Shown here piece by piece: positions 41,049 through 51,470 of a stretch of DNA of 64,000 bases. The stretch's first letter is position 1. Every line of letters starts with the position of its first letter. A program made the translations under genes and the position numbers. Source of the DNA: Bacillota bacterium (GTDB lineage Bacteria; Bacillota; Clostridia; Christensenellales; UMGS416). The notes below the pieces were generated by a model, which worked only from the letters and a program-made list of their open reading frames with translations, had not been told where the DNA came from and searched no databases. Where the stretch lies: positions 62,001 to 126,000 of the forward strand of contig JAEWRW010000020.1 in NCBI GenBank assembly GCA_023398815.1, in the 5' to 3' direction.

Positions 41049-42866
41049 ATGCCCGGTTTTTTCGCCGAGGAGTTTTTGTCGGAGGTATTGGCCCGCAACG
41101 ACATCGTTGACGTCGTCGGCGAATATGTGCAGTTGCGGCGCAAGGGTGACCGGTACTGGGGCCTGTGCCCCTTCCATGGCGAAAAAACGCCGTCCTTCAG
41201 CGTGAAGCAGGACAAGCAGTTCTACTATTGCTTTGGTTGCCATGCCGCCGGCAACGCCTTCCAGTTCGTGCAGAACATTGAGAAGTGCGACTTCCCCGAG
41301 GCGGTGGAGCACCTGGCCCAGCGGGCAGGGATGGAGCTGCCGGCACGCCAGTCGGGCGGCGACAGCCGCCAGCGGGAGGAACTACGCACCACGCTCTATG
41401 AGATTGGGCGGGCGGCGGGCCGTTTCTACCACGAGAAGCTCTACACCCGCGAGGGATTCGTCGGGCTGGAGTATCTGCAGCGGCGGGGCCTGACCGAGCG
41501 AATCATCAAGCGGTTCGGCTTGGGGTTCGCGCCCAACAACCACGACGAGGCTCTCCGCTTCCTGGAGGCACAGGGCTTCAGTCGTGAGCATCTGAAGCTC
41601 TTTGCCGTGGCGGGGGAGAAGGAAGGCCGCTGGTACGACTACTTTCGCAACCGCATCATGTTCCCCATCATCGATCGAAGGGGACGGGTCATCGGTTTCG
41701 GCGGGCGAGTGATGGACGATTCCCAGCCCAAGTACCTGAACTCCCCGGAAACGCCGGTGTTCAACAAGCGCCAGAACCTCTTTGGCCTGAACCTGGTGGG
41801 GCAGTTGCGCAGTTTGGAGCGGCTGGTCATCGTGGAGGGGTACATGGACGTCATTTCCATGCACCAGGCCGGGGTGCCCTACACGGTGGCGTCGCTGGGC
41901 ACGGCACTCACCGAGGAGCAGGCGCGGCTCATGAAGCGCTACTGCACCGAGGTGTTCATCGCCTACGATGGCGACTCCGCCGGGCAGAAGGCCACCATGC
42001 GGTCGCTGGACATCCTGCGGGACGCGGGGCTCTCGGTGCGGGTGCTGCAGTTCCCCGATGGCATGGACCCCGACGACTATGCCAAGCGCTTCGGCCTTGC
42101 GGGGCTGGAGGAACTGATGGACAAGGCCCCCCAGGCGGTGGACTACAAGCTGCGTTCCATCGCCGCGGGGCACGACCTGCGCAACGAGGAAGGACGCCGC
42201 CGCTACGTGGCCGAGGCCTGCCGGGAGGTACTCTCCAAGCTCACCAGCCCTGTGGAGATGGACATCTACGTCAAACGCGTGAGCCGCGAGGCCGGTGTGT
42301 CAGAAATGGCCATCTACGAGGAGGCGGGGTTGGAACGCTCTGCCAGAAAAGCCGCGGAGTATAGCGCCAGAGGCAGCAGGAATACTAATGCAGTAACGGA
42401 CGGCCCCTCCCAAATATTGGAGAACGAACCCCGCAGCCAGCCACGGGACAACGCCCGGCGAGACGCCGAATGTTATCTGTTGCGCCTGGCGATGGAGGAA
42501 GACACTTGGGCCCGCAAGCTCGCGGAGAATTGGACGATTGAGACGTTCCGCCAGGAGCGGCAGGAGCTGGCGCGGTTGGTGCTGAGCGGGCAGGCCGTGG
42601 CTATCCCCACGACGGAGCTGATGAGCCGCTTGCCCGATGGCGAACAGGGCGAATTGGCGCGCATCCTGCTGCTGAACCTGCCCGAACCTGAGAACCGCGC
42701 CCAACTGTATGCGGATTGCGCCGCCACCCTGCGGGACAGGGAACGGGCAGAGGAGCTGGAACGCCTGCGGGAGGAATTGCAGCAACCGGGGCTCACTGAC
42801 GAAGAAAAGACCACGCTCAAGCAGCGTTTGCAGGAATTGTTGCTGCGGCAGCGGAACAGATACTGA
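41049..42866 (+). CDS. dnaG: DNA primase
   Basis: A 605-residue primase that makes RNA primers at the replication fork. The N-terminal CHC2 zinc finger is visible as LCPFHGEKTPSFSV with a YYCFGCHAAGN partner. The TOPRIM core follows with the acidic motifs LVIVEGYMDVISMHQAG and FIAYDGDSAGQKA. The C-terminal third is charged and helical, as expected for the helicase-interacting region. The ribosome site is AAAGGAG. It is followed 12 bases later by rpoD, the classic dnaG–rpoD arrangement. Confidence 0.97.
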   Translation: MPGFFAEEFLSEVLARNDIVDVVGEYVQLRRKGDRYWGLCPFHGEKTPSFSVKQDKQFYYCFGCHAAGNAFQFVQNIEKCDFPEAVEHLAQRAGMELPARQSGGDSRQREELRTTLYEIGRAAGRFYHEKLYTREGFVGLEYLQRRGLTERIIKRFGLGFAPNNHDEALRFLEAQGFSREHLKLFAVAGEKEGRWYDYFRNRIMFPIIDRRGRVIGFGGRVMDDSQPKYLNSPETPVFNKRQNLFGLNLVGQLRSLERLVIVEGYMDVISMHQAGVPYTVASLGTALTEEQARLMKRYCTEVFIAYDGDSAGQKATMRSLDILRDAGLSVRVLQFPDGMDPDDYAKRFGLAGLEELMDKAPQAVDYKLRSIAAGHDLRNEEGRRRYVAEACREVLSKLTSPVEMDIYVKRVSREAGVSEMAIYEEAGLERSARKAAEYSARGSRNTNAVTDGPSQILENEPRSQPRDNARRDAECYLLRLAMEEDTWARKLAENWTIETFRQERQELARLVLSGQAVAIPTTELMSRLPDGEQGELARILLLNLPEPENRAQLYADCAATLRDRERAEELERLREELQQPGLTDEEKTTLKQRLQELLLRQRNRY

Positions 42867-42878
42867 GGAGGGACGGCA

Positions 42879-44234
<1,356 letters not shown>

Positions 44235-44252
44235 ATCGAAGAGTGTTTATGC

Positions 44253-44286
44253 GACCGCCGGCAGTGGCTTGCCGGCGGTCTTTTTT
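44253..44286 (+). terminator. Intrinsic terminator of dnaG–rpoD
   Basis: An 11-bp stem GACCGCCGGCA / TGCCGGCGGTC with a six-base loop, followed by TTTTTT. Confidence 0.95.
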
Positions 44287-44413
44287 GCGCATTTAGCCGC
44301 ACAAGGCGGGAAGTGTCGCCCCCCGGGTGTGAAAAATCCCTTTCATGGTGCACGAATGTTGTCAACTCTTGCAGGAACCTGTGAAAAATGCGAAGAGTTT
44401 ACCAGGGAAGATA

Positions 44414-44442
44414 TTGTATGTTTTTTTATTTGAAAGTATAAT
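44414..44442 (+). promoter_or_regulatory. Predicted sigma-A promoter
   Basis: TTGTAT (44414–44419) and TATAAT (44437–44442) with a 17-base spacer, 50 bases ahead of the next start. Confidence 0.7.
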
Positions 44443-44491
44443 AATCCACATATGTTACACATTCCCTGGCAGTGAGTGAGGAGAGTGCGGC

Positions 44492-45184
44492 GTGGAACGA
44501 GTGGATGAAGCGGCCTTCCTGTACGAGGATCTGATTTGCAAGATCCAGGGTGTTTTCTCTGCCAAGGTAAAGGTAGATGAGGTCGACGGCGAAATCATTG
44601 AGTGCCATGTGCTGGCCGACCGCACCCGGAACATCAAACAGCTCGTGCGAGACGTGCAATCGGCGCTCATGGCCAAGTTCCACGTGGATTTGGATTACAA
44701 GCTCATTAGCGTCGCCCAGGTAGACAACTTGGACGATATGATACAAAGCAAGCCCGAGGAACCGGAAACGGGAAAGGCAGAGGCACCTCGCGTACAGCTC
44801 AAAAGCTTCATGATGGGTTACGAGGGCAATAACATCAAGGCTTCGGTAACCCTGGGTATCGGCGGCAACGCCTACAATGGCGAGGCCGTTGCGTCGGGCA
44901 GTGCGTCCAGCCGTTTCAAGACCCTGGCGCAGGCTGTGGTCAATGCCGTCAACTACAACGCAGATGCCGCACTCACGCTCAGCGTGCTGGATGTGCAGCG
45001 CTTTAACATCAACGGCCAGAACGCGTATGCCGTTGCCATGTACTATCGCTGCATGGGAAGGGAGGATGTACTGCTCGGTTCTGCCATCATCCGGGAGGAT
45101 GAGAACATGGCGGTGGTGAAGGCGGCCCTTGACGCCTTGAACCGCAGGGTATTCACCACCAATTTTCAAACTGGGAACCATTAG
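44492..45184 (+). CDS. Conserved hypothetical protein upstream of HD-GYP gene
   Basis: A 230-residue soluble protein with GTG start after GAGGAGAG. It has two parts. The N-terminal ~75 residues alternate charged and hydrophobic (IIECHVLADRTRNIKQLVRD, then VQSALMAKFHVDLDYKLISV). The C-terminal ~120 residues form an apparent beta-alpha domain (ASVTLGIGGNAYNGEAVASG, FKTLAQAVVNAVNYNADAAL). I recall similar proteins in GC-rich Gram-positives near HD-domain genes, but no function is known. It may form a unit with the small peptide and HD-GYP genes downstream. Confidence 0.8.
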   Translation: MERVDEAAFLYEDLICKIQGVFSAKVKVDEVDGEIIECHVLADRTRNIKQLVRDVQSALMAKFHVDLDYKLISVAQVDNLDDMIQSKPEEPETGKAEAPRVQLKSFMMGYEGNNIKASVTLGIGGNAYNGEAVASGSASSRFKTLAQAVVNAVNYNADAALTLSVLDVQRFNINGQNAYAVAMYYRCMGREDVLLGSAIIREDENMAVVKAALDALNRRVFTTNFQTGNH

Positions 45185-45272
45185 GCCCGGTCGGCTAGTC
45201 ATGAACAAAGCGTAGCGATTCTATAGCCTGCCTGTTAGCGGATGGCAGAGAAATCGATGGGAGGCTATATCA

Positions 45273-45353
45273 ATGAAGGCGAGAGTTCTCGTTGCCATTA
45301 TGTCCTTGGCTTCTTTGTTGCTGGCTGGCGGCGCTACCCTGATCTGGAAGTAA
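45273..45353 (+). CDS. Putative 26-residue membrane peptide
   Basis: ATG 45273 follows GGGAGG with eight bases between. The product (MKARVLVAIMSLASLLLAGG then ATLIWK) is a single hydrophobic helix with positive N-terminus. It sits between the conserved protein and the HD-GYP gene, with 67 bases to the latter. It could be a small membrane regulator or a leader peptide. Confidence 0.5.
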   Translation: MKARVLVAIMSLASLLLAGGATLIWK

Positions 45354-45420
45354 CTCTTCACTTAGACTTAGAGCGAGCCAATTTCCGACCGGGCCTAATT
45401 TCCATCATAGAGGAGTCGAT

Positions 45421-46758
45421 ATGCAGGTCACGCAGCGCCCCATGAAGAAGTGGCTGTCACCCGTCTATATCGCGGCATTTTCCGTGTTGGGCGTGCTATT
45501 GGCTTTCGCGCCTGTCCGCGCGTATTGGGGCGCGGTTTTTGCAAGCAACGACATTCAGGATCAGCTCATCGAGCTTGCCATTTTGACCATCATTCTGGCG
45601 TTGACCCGCTCCATGGATCTTCCGCTGCCCGGCCTGCGCATGGGGGGCGACGCGGTAGACATCTCGTCGGTGGCCATCTTTGCGGCCTATTTGGCCAAGG
45701 GTGCCGGCGGGGCCATCAGCGCCATCGTCATCAGCGCGTTCTTCACCTTCTCACGCTTTGAAAATGGGAAGATCCAGCACATTTTCAATACGGCTTTTGT
45801 CAAAACACTCTTCAATAACATCAATCTGGTGGTTTCCGTTGCGCTGGGTGCCTGGGCCTTTGAGGCTGTGGGCGGGCACCCCGGCACGTTGGCGGGGTTA
45901 CAGCTGCCTGGGGTCATCGGCCCCTCCCTGCTGTATCTGTTGGTGTCGCTGTTCTCCGATGTCATTGGCATGGTTGTGCTGTTCCACCTGATGCGCGGCG
46001 CGCCGCTGCTGGCCACCATGGTGGATAGTCTGCGCTCCCTTGGCCCAAAGCTCATGGCCCTGTCGCCCATCGGGTTTTTCCTGGCGTATCTGTTCATGAT
46101 CCAGGGCGGTTCCTACATGGCGCTACTGTTCTTTGTGCCGCTCATGTTCGCGCGTTTTGCCTTCAAGCTCTATCTGGATAGCAAGGAGCAATTTCTGCAT
46201 ACCATCAGCACGTTGACCAACGCCATCGAGGCCAAGGACGAATACACCGAGGGTCACTCCAAGCGCGTGGCACAGTATTCGCTCGATATTGCCACGGCCA
46301 TGGGCCTGAAGCCCGCCCAGCTGGAGAACATCAAGATTGGCGCGGTGCTGCACGACATTGGCAAAATCGGCATCGAAGATCACATTCTGCAAAAGCCCGC
46401 TCACCTGGACGACGAGGAGTGGAACCGGATTCAGCAGCACCCCGAGATCGGCATCAAGATTTTGGAGGACGTCAAGCTGGGCAAGGTCGTCAAGGACATG
46501 ATTGAGCTGCACCACATCCATTACGACCGCAGTGGATACCCCGAGGGACACCGCGGTGACGATCTGTCGACGGAGGTGCACATCATCATGCTGGCGGACG
46601 CCTATGACGCCATGACCAGCGACCGGCCCTACCGCAAGGCCATGAGCGATGAGATGGCGCTTTCCATCATCCGCAAGGAGCGCGGCAAGCAGTTCCACCC
46701 CGATATTGTGGATGTCTTTCTCGCCATGAAGGAACGGGAGGCGTTGACGCAGCCATGA
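45421..46758 (+). CDS. Membrane-bound HD-GYP domain protein
   Basis: A 445-residue protein. Six to eight TM helices occupy residues 1–245 (a MASE-like sensor). A cytoplasmic HD-GYP domain follows from about 265, with GHSKRVAQYSLDIA, the HD pair in AVLHDIGKIGIEDHIL, IELHHIHYDRSGYPEGHRGD and ADAYDAMTSDRPYRKAM. HD-GYP proteins hydrolyse cyclic di-GMP or related nucleotides. The motif reads HHIHYDRSGYP rather than the common HHEHYDGSGYP, so activity may differ. The ribosome site is TAGAGGAG. The stop overlaps the next start by four bases. Confidence 0.9.
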   Translation: MQVTQRPMKKWLSPVYIAAFSVLGVLLAFAPVRAYWGAVFASNDIQDQLIELAILTIILALTRSMDLPLPGLRMGGDAVDISSVAIFAAYLAKGAGGAISAIVISAFFTFSRFENGKIQHIFNTAFVKTLFNNINLVVSVALGAWAFEAVGGHPGTLAGLQLPGVIGPSLLYLLVSLFSDVIGMVVLFHLMRGAPLLATMVDSLRSLGPKLMALSPIGFFLAYLFMIQGGSYMALLFFVPLMFARFAFKLYLDSKEQFLHTISTLTNAIEAKDEYTEGHSKRVAQYSLDIATAMGLKPAQLENIKIGAVLHDIGKIGIEDHILQKPAHLDDEEWNRIQQHPEIGIKILEDVKLGKVVKDMIELHHIHYDRSGYPEGHRGDDLSTEVHIIMLADAYDAMTSDRPYRKAMSDEMALSIIRKERGKQFHPDIVDVFLAMKEREALTQP

Positions 46759-48251
46759 CCATGCTGGTGTTTGTGCTCCTGGGTCTGCTCATCGGCTTTT
46801 TCCGCGCCGGTGGCATCAGCGGCCTGGCGCGGATTCCTTTGCGTCAGCCATGGTTGCTGGTGGTGGCGCTGGCAATGCAGTTGGCCCTGATGATTGCCGG
46901 GCCTTTGGTGCCCGGCTTTTTTGCGGGCAGGATGATGCTGGTGCAGGTGCTGCGCTTCCTGCCGCTCATCCTGTTCGTGGCGTTCAACGCCCGCGATTGG
47001 CGCATCGATGTGGCCGGGTTGGGGGTGGTGCTGAATGCCGCGGTTATCCTGGCCAACGAGGGACGCATGCCGGTGCACTGGATGGTGCGTGACATGCCGG
47101 CCCTGGCCCAGAGCGTGCAGCACATTCTGGAGGGTTCCGTTCCCGACTATATGATTATGACCGGCGCGGGCAGTGCCCGCCTGTGGGTGTTGGGTGATCT
47201 GTTGGCGTACCCGGTGTTCCAAACGGTGGGCCTTGCCAGCGTGGGCGACTTGGTGCTGGGGCTGGGCGTGCTGCTGTGGCTGCAGCACGCCATGGTTCGC
47301 TATGCGGCGGGCCGCCATGTGCGTGGTTCCCTGGCGCGGGAGCCGCGAGCCTTTGAGCGCGTGCCGGAGGCCGTGATGATGGACGCTCCGGCCGCGCCTG
47401 TGGCGGCCGAGAGGGTGGTGACTTCGCCGGCGGATACTGCCATCCCCAGTGGCAGGCAGAACATCGAGAAACCGCCGATCCCTGTGGAGCAGGTTGAGCC
47501 TGAGCCTGAGCCCATCGGCGAGCCTGAATCCCAACTGGACAACGAACTCCCCGCTGTGGAGCCCATGCGCCTGCCGCCCCGGCTGCAGGCCATCGCCACG
47601 CTGGTGGAGGGGGACAGCCGTGTGGCCGACATCGGTGCTGACCATGGCAAGCTGGCCGTCCACCTGGCCCAACGCGGCACTCCGGTCGTCATCGCCACCG
47701 ACATCAGCGCCGATTCCCTGGCCAAGACCCAAATGCTGGTGCGGGAGCAAGGCCTGGAGGATCGAGTGCGCTGTCGCCTGGGGGACGGCCTGCGCAAGCT
47801 CCGCCCCGGCGAGGTGGATACGCTTGTCATCGCCGGCATGGGCGGGCCCACCATCTGTGCCATCCTGGATGAGGGGCGGCGGGTCACCGACACGGTGGGC
47901 AAACTGGTGTTGCAACCCATGAACGCCATCGGCACCGTGCGCCGTTGGCTGGCGGAGAACGGCTTTGCCCTGGCGGGGGAGGAACTGGTGGAGGACGACG
48001 GGCGGCTGTATCAGATTTTGTGTGCGGTGCCCGGCGCTGAGCCGCTCCTGCCGGAGACGCTCTTTGACCTGGAGATTGGACACCTGCTGGTGGAGCGGCG
48101 GCACCCGCTGCTGGGCCGCCTGCTGCGGGATCGCATCGCCACCATCGATGGAATCCTGGAGGAGATCGCGGCCATCGACAGCCCCAAGGCCAACGCCCGT
48201 CGGCTGGAGCTCGCCGAACTCCGGCGCCGCTGTGAGGAGAACCTGCCATGA
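46755..48251 (+). CDS. trmK: DUF5317–TrmK fusion: membrane domain plus tRNA (adenine-22-N1) methyltransferase
   Basis: A 498-residue protein. Residues 1–200 are a DUF5317-like membrane domain with about six helices (LLGLLIGFFRAGGISGLARI, then LNAAVILANEGRMPVHWM). A Pro/Glu-rich linker (about 235–272) leads to a complete TrmK domain (275–498): SAM motif VADIGADHGKLAVHLA, TDISADSLAKTQ, VIAGMGGPTICAILDEG and LVLQPMNAIGTVRRW. TrmK methylates N1 of A22 in tRNA and is normally a free 230-residue protein. The gene overlaps HD-GYP and Nif3 genes by four bases each. A missed frameshift or stop between the two parts is possible but nothing suggests it. Confidence 0.88.
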   Translation: MTMLVFVLLGLLIGFFRAGGISGLARIPLRQPWLLVVALAMQLALMIAGPLVPGFFAGRMMLVQVLRFLPLILFVAFNARDWRIDVAGLGVVLNAAVILANEGRMPVHWMVRDMPALAQSVQHILEGSVPDYMIMTGAGSARLWVLGDLLAYPVFQTVGLASVGDLVLGLGVLLWLQHAMVRYAAGRHVRGSLAREPRAFERVPEAVMMDAPAAPVAAERVVTSPADTAIPSGRQNIEKPPIPVEQVEPEPEPIGEPESQLDNELPAVEPMRLPPRLQAIATLVEGDSRVADIGADHGKLAVHLAQRGTPVVIATDISADSLAKTQMLVREQGLEDRVRCRLGDGLRKLRPGEVDTLVIAGMGGPTICAILDEGRRVTDTVGKLVLQPMNAIGTVRRWLAENGFALAGEELVEDDGRLYQILCAVPGAEPLLPETLFDLEIGHLLVERRHPLLGRLLRDRIATIDGILEEIAAIDSPKANARRLELAELRRRCEENLP

Positions 48252-49039
48252 CACCCACCGTTCATGATGTGGTGACCCTGCTGGAGGCTTGGGCACCCGC
48301 GGCCACGGCCGAGGCCTGGGACAATGTGGGTCTGCAGGTTGGACGATGGGAGAGTGCCATTGACACGGCGCTCATCGCCCTGGACGTGGACGAGGCGGTG
48401 CTGGCCCATGCTCGGCAGATCGGCGCGGGGCTCATCATCAGCCACCATCCGGTGCTTTTCCGCCCGGTGACGGCGGTGGAGGATCGCACGTTGGCCGGAC
48501 GGTTGGTGCTGGGGGCCGCGGAGGGCGGCGTGGCGCTCTTTGCCGCCCACACCAACCTGGATCGGGCCGATGGTGGTGTCAACGATGCGCTGTGTGCCGC
48601 CGTGGGGCTGCAGGCGACGCCGGTGGGCGGCGAGCAAATAGGCCGCTTGGCCCAGCTGGACGAGGCAATTGCCTTGGGCGATTGGGCAGCCCTGGTGCGC
48701 GATCGCTTGGGGGCTGACGCCGTGCGCGTCACCGGCCCGGCAGACCGCCCGGTGCGGAGGGTCTATGTGCTCTCTGGCGCGGGCCGGTCAGAGATTGACG
48801 CCGCCTTGGCCTGCCATGCCGATGTGCTTTTGACCGGCGAGATTGGCTACCATGATGGGCAGAAGGCGCTGTATGCCGGCCTGTCGGTGGTGGAAGCCGG
48901 CCATTATGAAACCGAAGCGCCTGTGTTGCGCACCATAGAAAAGCATTTACAAACCGAATTCCAACGGTTACAATATAAGATACGGACAGTTGTATGGGAA
49001 CAGTCCACCTGTCCCTTTTGGTATGTCCGCGGGCGTTGA
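48248..49039 (+). CDS. Nif3-like dinuclear metal centre protein
   Basis: A 263-residue member of the Nif3/YqfO family (also annotated GTP cyclohydrolase I type 2). Metal ligands are visible in LIISHHPVLFRPV, AHTNLDRADGGVND and LTGEIGYHDGQKA plus VVEAGHYETEA. It lacks the central insert found in longer Firmicutes versions. It is coupled to the TrmK fusion gene by an ATGA overlap; trmK–nif3 is a conserved pair after rpoD in Firmicutes. Biochemical function is unsettled. Confidence 0.95.
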   Translation: MTPTVHDVVTLLEAWAPAATAEAWDNVGLQVGRWESAIDTALIALDVDEAVLAHARQIGAGLIISHHPVLFRPVTAVEDRTLAGRLVLGAAEGGVALFAAHTNLDRADGGVNDALCAAVGLQATPVGGEQIGRLAQLDEAIALGDWAALVRDRLGADAVRVTGPADRPVRRVYVLSGAGRSEIDAALACHADVLLTGEIGYHDGQKALYAGLSVVEAGHYETEAPVLRTIEKHLQTEFQRLQYKIRTVVWEQSTCPFWYVRGR

Positions 49040-49157
49040 TGGCCCGCAGACGCATCCATAAGCCGATTGACGAAAGAGGGGACCGCCCCTCTTTTCCCTA
49101 CGATTTTGCCGGTGGGGCGGCGTGCCGTCCCATGATCAACAACCAGGAGGGAATGAA

Positions 49158-49874
49158 ATGGATCAACAGGTACAGTTGCTGTGGCAATACCAGGAGATTG
49201 ACCTGCAGGTGGCGGGGGTGGAGAAGAAACTGCGCATGTCGCCCACACGCAAAAAGCTGGTGGAGGCGCGGGATTATCTGCTCAACTCCCAGAACCGCAT
49301 GAAAAAGATGGAGGCCGATGCCGGCGAGCTGCGCATCAACTTTGACGCTGTGCGCAAGCGCTACGAATACCAGTACAACGAGCTCAGCAGCCTGTCCCAC
49401 TACATTGCCGAAGGGGACCGCAACACCACCCTGCAAGAGGTGGAGCAGATGCGCAAAGAGCTTGTGGAGATTCAGAACAACCTGACCCGCAGCGAGCGCG
49501 ACCTGCAGAAGATCATCGAGCGGTTGGATGCCATCCAGACCACGGTCAACAAGATTGTCGCCACCGTGCCCAAGGCCAAGCGCGACTATGCGGCGTTCAA
49601 GGATGTTTATGACAAGGAAGCCGCCGTGATCGCCCAGGAGACCGCACCCTTCCGCACCAAGATGGGGGATTTGGAGAAGCAGATTGGCCCCAAGCTCATG
49701 ACGCGCTACAAGAACATCAAGAAGACGCGCGCTAACCCGCTGGCACCCCTGCGCGACAACCGCTGCAGCGGCTGCAACATGGAGCTGCCGTCGGTGGCGC
49801 TCAAAAAGGCGGTGGAGGCCGACGCGCCGCTCGACTGTGAGAACTGCGGGCGCATGCTGTTCCTGGAACAATAA
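49158..49874 (+). CDS. Coiled-coil protein with C4 zinc ribbon (zf-RING_7)
   Basis: A 238-residue protein. The start at ATG 49158 follows CAGGAGGG; the 12 extra upstream codons lack support. Residues 5–175 form a long helical hairpin (QLLWQYQEIDLQVAGVEKKL, then EVEQMRKELVEIQNNLTRSE). The C-terminal zinc ribbon has CSGCNMELP and CENCGRMLF. The family is widespread next to nif3 and rnpB and is thought to bind nucleic acids or ribonucleoprotein, without proof. It is directly followed by the rnpB promoter. Confidence 0.93.
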   Translation: MDQQVQLLWQYQEIDLQVAGVEKKLRMSPTRKKLVEARDYLLNSQNRMKKMEADAGELRINFDAVRKRYEYQYNELSSLSHYIAEGDRNTTLQEVEQMRKELVEIQNNLTRSERDLQKIIERLDAIQTTVNKIVATVPKAKRDYAAFKDVYDKEAAVIAQETAPFRTKMGDLEKQIGPKLMTRYKNIKKTRANPLAPLRDNRCSGCNMELPSVALKKAVEADAPLDCENCGRMLFLEQ

Positions 49875-49881
49875 GGCGCTT

Positions 49882-49910
49882 TGACAGCCATGATGGGCTG
49901 TGCTAAAATA
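49882..49910 (+). promoter_or_regulatory. Sigma-A promoter of rnpB
   Basis: TTGACA (49882–49887), 17 bases, TAAAAT (49905–49910). It begins seven bases after the preceding stop and about ten bases ahead of the RNA 5' end. Confidence 0.9.
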
Positions 49911-49919
49911 ACATAGTTT

Positions 49920-50269
49920 GTGAGCAAGCTGGACGGCCGCGGCGGCAGAGATGCCGACGAGGAAAGTCCGAGCACCGCAAGGCAGGGTGCTGGGTAACTC
50001 CCAGTGGAGGCGACTCTAAGGAAAGTGCAACAGAGAAATACCGCCGCGGCAGTGGTTTCGACCATCCGCGGTAAGGGTGAAAAGGCGAGGTAAGAGCTCA
50101 CCAGCGGCCTGGCGACAGGCACGGCTATGTAAACCCCACCCGGTGCAAGATCGGGGGATATTCGCGGTTGCCCGCCGCATTCCCCTCACATCGCTGGAGC
50201 CCGTCGGTAACGGCGGGCCTAGATAGATGGCCGTTCAAGACAGAACTCGGCTTATAGGCTTGTCTCACA
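49920..50269 (+). ncRNA. rnpB: RNase P RNA
   Basis: The catalytic RNA that trims tRNA 5' leaders. Conserved blocks appear in order: GAGGAAAGTCCGAGC near the 5' end (P4 5' strand region), ACAGAGAAATA, GTAAGAGCTCACCAG, AAACCCCACCCGGTGCAAG and, at the 3' end, AGATAGATGGCCGTT with ACAGAACTCGGCTTATAG. The ends pair as P1 (GTGAGCAAGC with GCTTGTCTCAC). The layout looks like the ancestral A type. It has its own promoter and terminator. Confidence 0.96.
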
Positions 50270-50274
50270 ATCGT

Positions 50275-50308
50275 GGCCGATGGAGTAACCAGCTCCATCG
50301 GCCTTTTT
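50275..50308 (+). terminator. Intrinsic terminator of rnpB
   Basis: An 11-bp stem GGCCGATGGAG / CTCCATCGGCC with a short loop, followed by TTTTT. Confidence 0.95.
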
Positions 50309-50667
50309 CGTGGTTGTCGCTTCGCGCCAACCACGAGTGGGGAGGTTCTTGTTCCGACCATCACTTGCCATGTGACGTACACGCCGCCACATGGCTTCCC
50401 TTTTTCGCTCTCATCCGGGCTTTCTACGAAAGAAACGCGCCTGCGGGCAGGGAGGGCCAACTGCCTCGCGCGGGTTGCTTCGAGCCACGGCCGGATGAAC
50501 CGGCTCGTGGCACCGGACTTTAAGTTCTGGTGAGGGTTGTACCTCGCACAAGCTTATTGGAGAATGGAGAAATGCTTGTGGGCTGGCAGGGGTCAGCCCC
50601 CGCGGGTTGCTACATGCCGCTGGCGGGTCAACCGCCAACGCGGCAATGAGATCTTGCTCTTTTCTGC
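50309..50667. other. Intergenic region without a recognisable gene
   Basis: Several hairpins occur: GTGGTTG/CAACCAC (50311–50335), GCCATGTG/CACATGGC followed by TTCCCTTTTT (50368–50411), and CACAAGC/GCTTGTG (50546–50581). Some may terminate the leftward HAD gene. The open frames crossing it have no ribosome sites. Confidence 0.5.
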
Positions 50668-51318
50668 TTACAACTGTTGCAGGCAGTCCCACACGCCGCT
50701 GATGTCGGCGCAGACGGCGTCGGCCCCGGCGGCCAGCAGCCGCTCGCGGGGGAAGGACGTCGTCACCGCCACGCAGCGTGCCCCGGCGGCTTGGGCGGCG
50801 GCAATGCCACTCAGAGCATCCTCCACCACCACGCAGCGGGTGGGGTGGACGCCACAGCCCTTGGCCGCCGCCAGATAGATGTCTGGCGCTGGCTTCTTGG
50901 CTGCCACGTCATCGCCGCTCACCAGGGCGGTGAACAGCTCCTCCGGGATGGCCGCTGCCCGCAGGTTCAGCTGTACCTTCACAAGGTCGGCGGCGCTGGC
51001 CAGCGCGATGGCGATGCCAGCTGTCCGCAGGCGGTGGAGCAGCGGCAGTGTGCCTTGGTAGCGGCCAATTCTCTCGTCCACAATGTTCCCGTAAATCTCA
51101 TACACTCGCTCTTTCATGCCCGTGTGGTAGGGCACACCATGCAGCTCGGCCACCCCGCCGATGAAGCGATCCTCCCCCATGCCGGTGAAGGCGTGGAAAT
51201 CAGCAGCGGCCGCCTCCACCCCAAACTCCCGCAGGCCGCGAATTGCCGCCTCGGTGATGACGGGTTCGCTATTTACCAGCACGCCATCCATGTCAAAGAG
51301 CACCGCATCGAAGTTCAT
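50668..51318 (-). CDS. HAD-family phosphatase (beta-phosphoglucomutase-like)
   Basis: A 216-residue haloacid dehalogenase-like hydrolase. ATG 51318 has AAGGAG eight bases upstream; the longer frame has none. Motif I is FDAVLFDMDGVLVNSEPV with nucleophile and acid Asp, motif II is the Ser in ALASAADL, and motifs III/IV are VAAKKPAPDIYLAAAK and CVVVEDALSGIAAAQ. A helical cap lies between motifs I and II. This subfamily covers beta-phosphoglucomutases and sugar-phosphate phosphatases. The substrate cannot be told. It is divergent from the glucan synthase gene. Confidence 0.93.
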   Translation of the reverse strand: MNFDAVLFDMDGVLVNSEPVITEAAIRGLREFGVEAAAADFHAFTGMGEDRFIGGVAELHGVPYHTGMKERVYEIYGNIVDERIGRYQGTLPLLHRLRTAGIAIALASAADLVKVQLNLRAAAIPEELFTALVSGDDVAAKKPAPDIYLAAAKGCGVHPTRCVVVEDALSGIAAAQAAGARCVAVTTSFPRERLLAAGADAVCADISGVWDCLQQL

Positions 51319-51470
51319 TCCATCGCTCCTTGCGTTTTTCGGTATCATACGTCCTTTTCTGCGTATTTACAACGCTTACGTAGAATGCACAACCCGGAAT
51401 CGGCCGAAAATGTATACGGACGCCCAACGGCAGGAAAAATGAAGGGACAATCTCAAGCGTGGGGTGTGGT

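Noticed and set aside
50125..50460. Minus-strand frame over the rnpB 3' end
   Set aside because: Lies opposite the RNase P RNA and its terminator; a common spurious call at rnpB loci.
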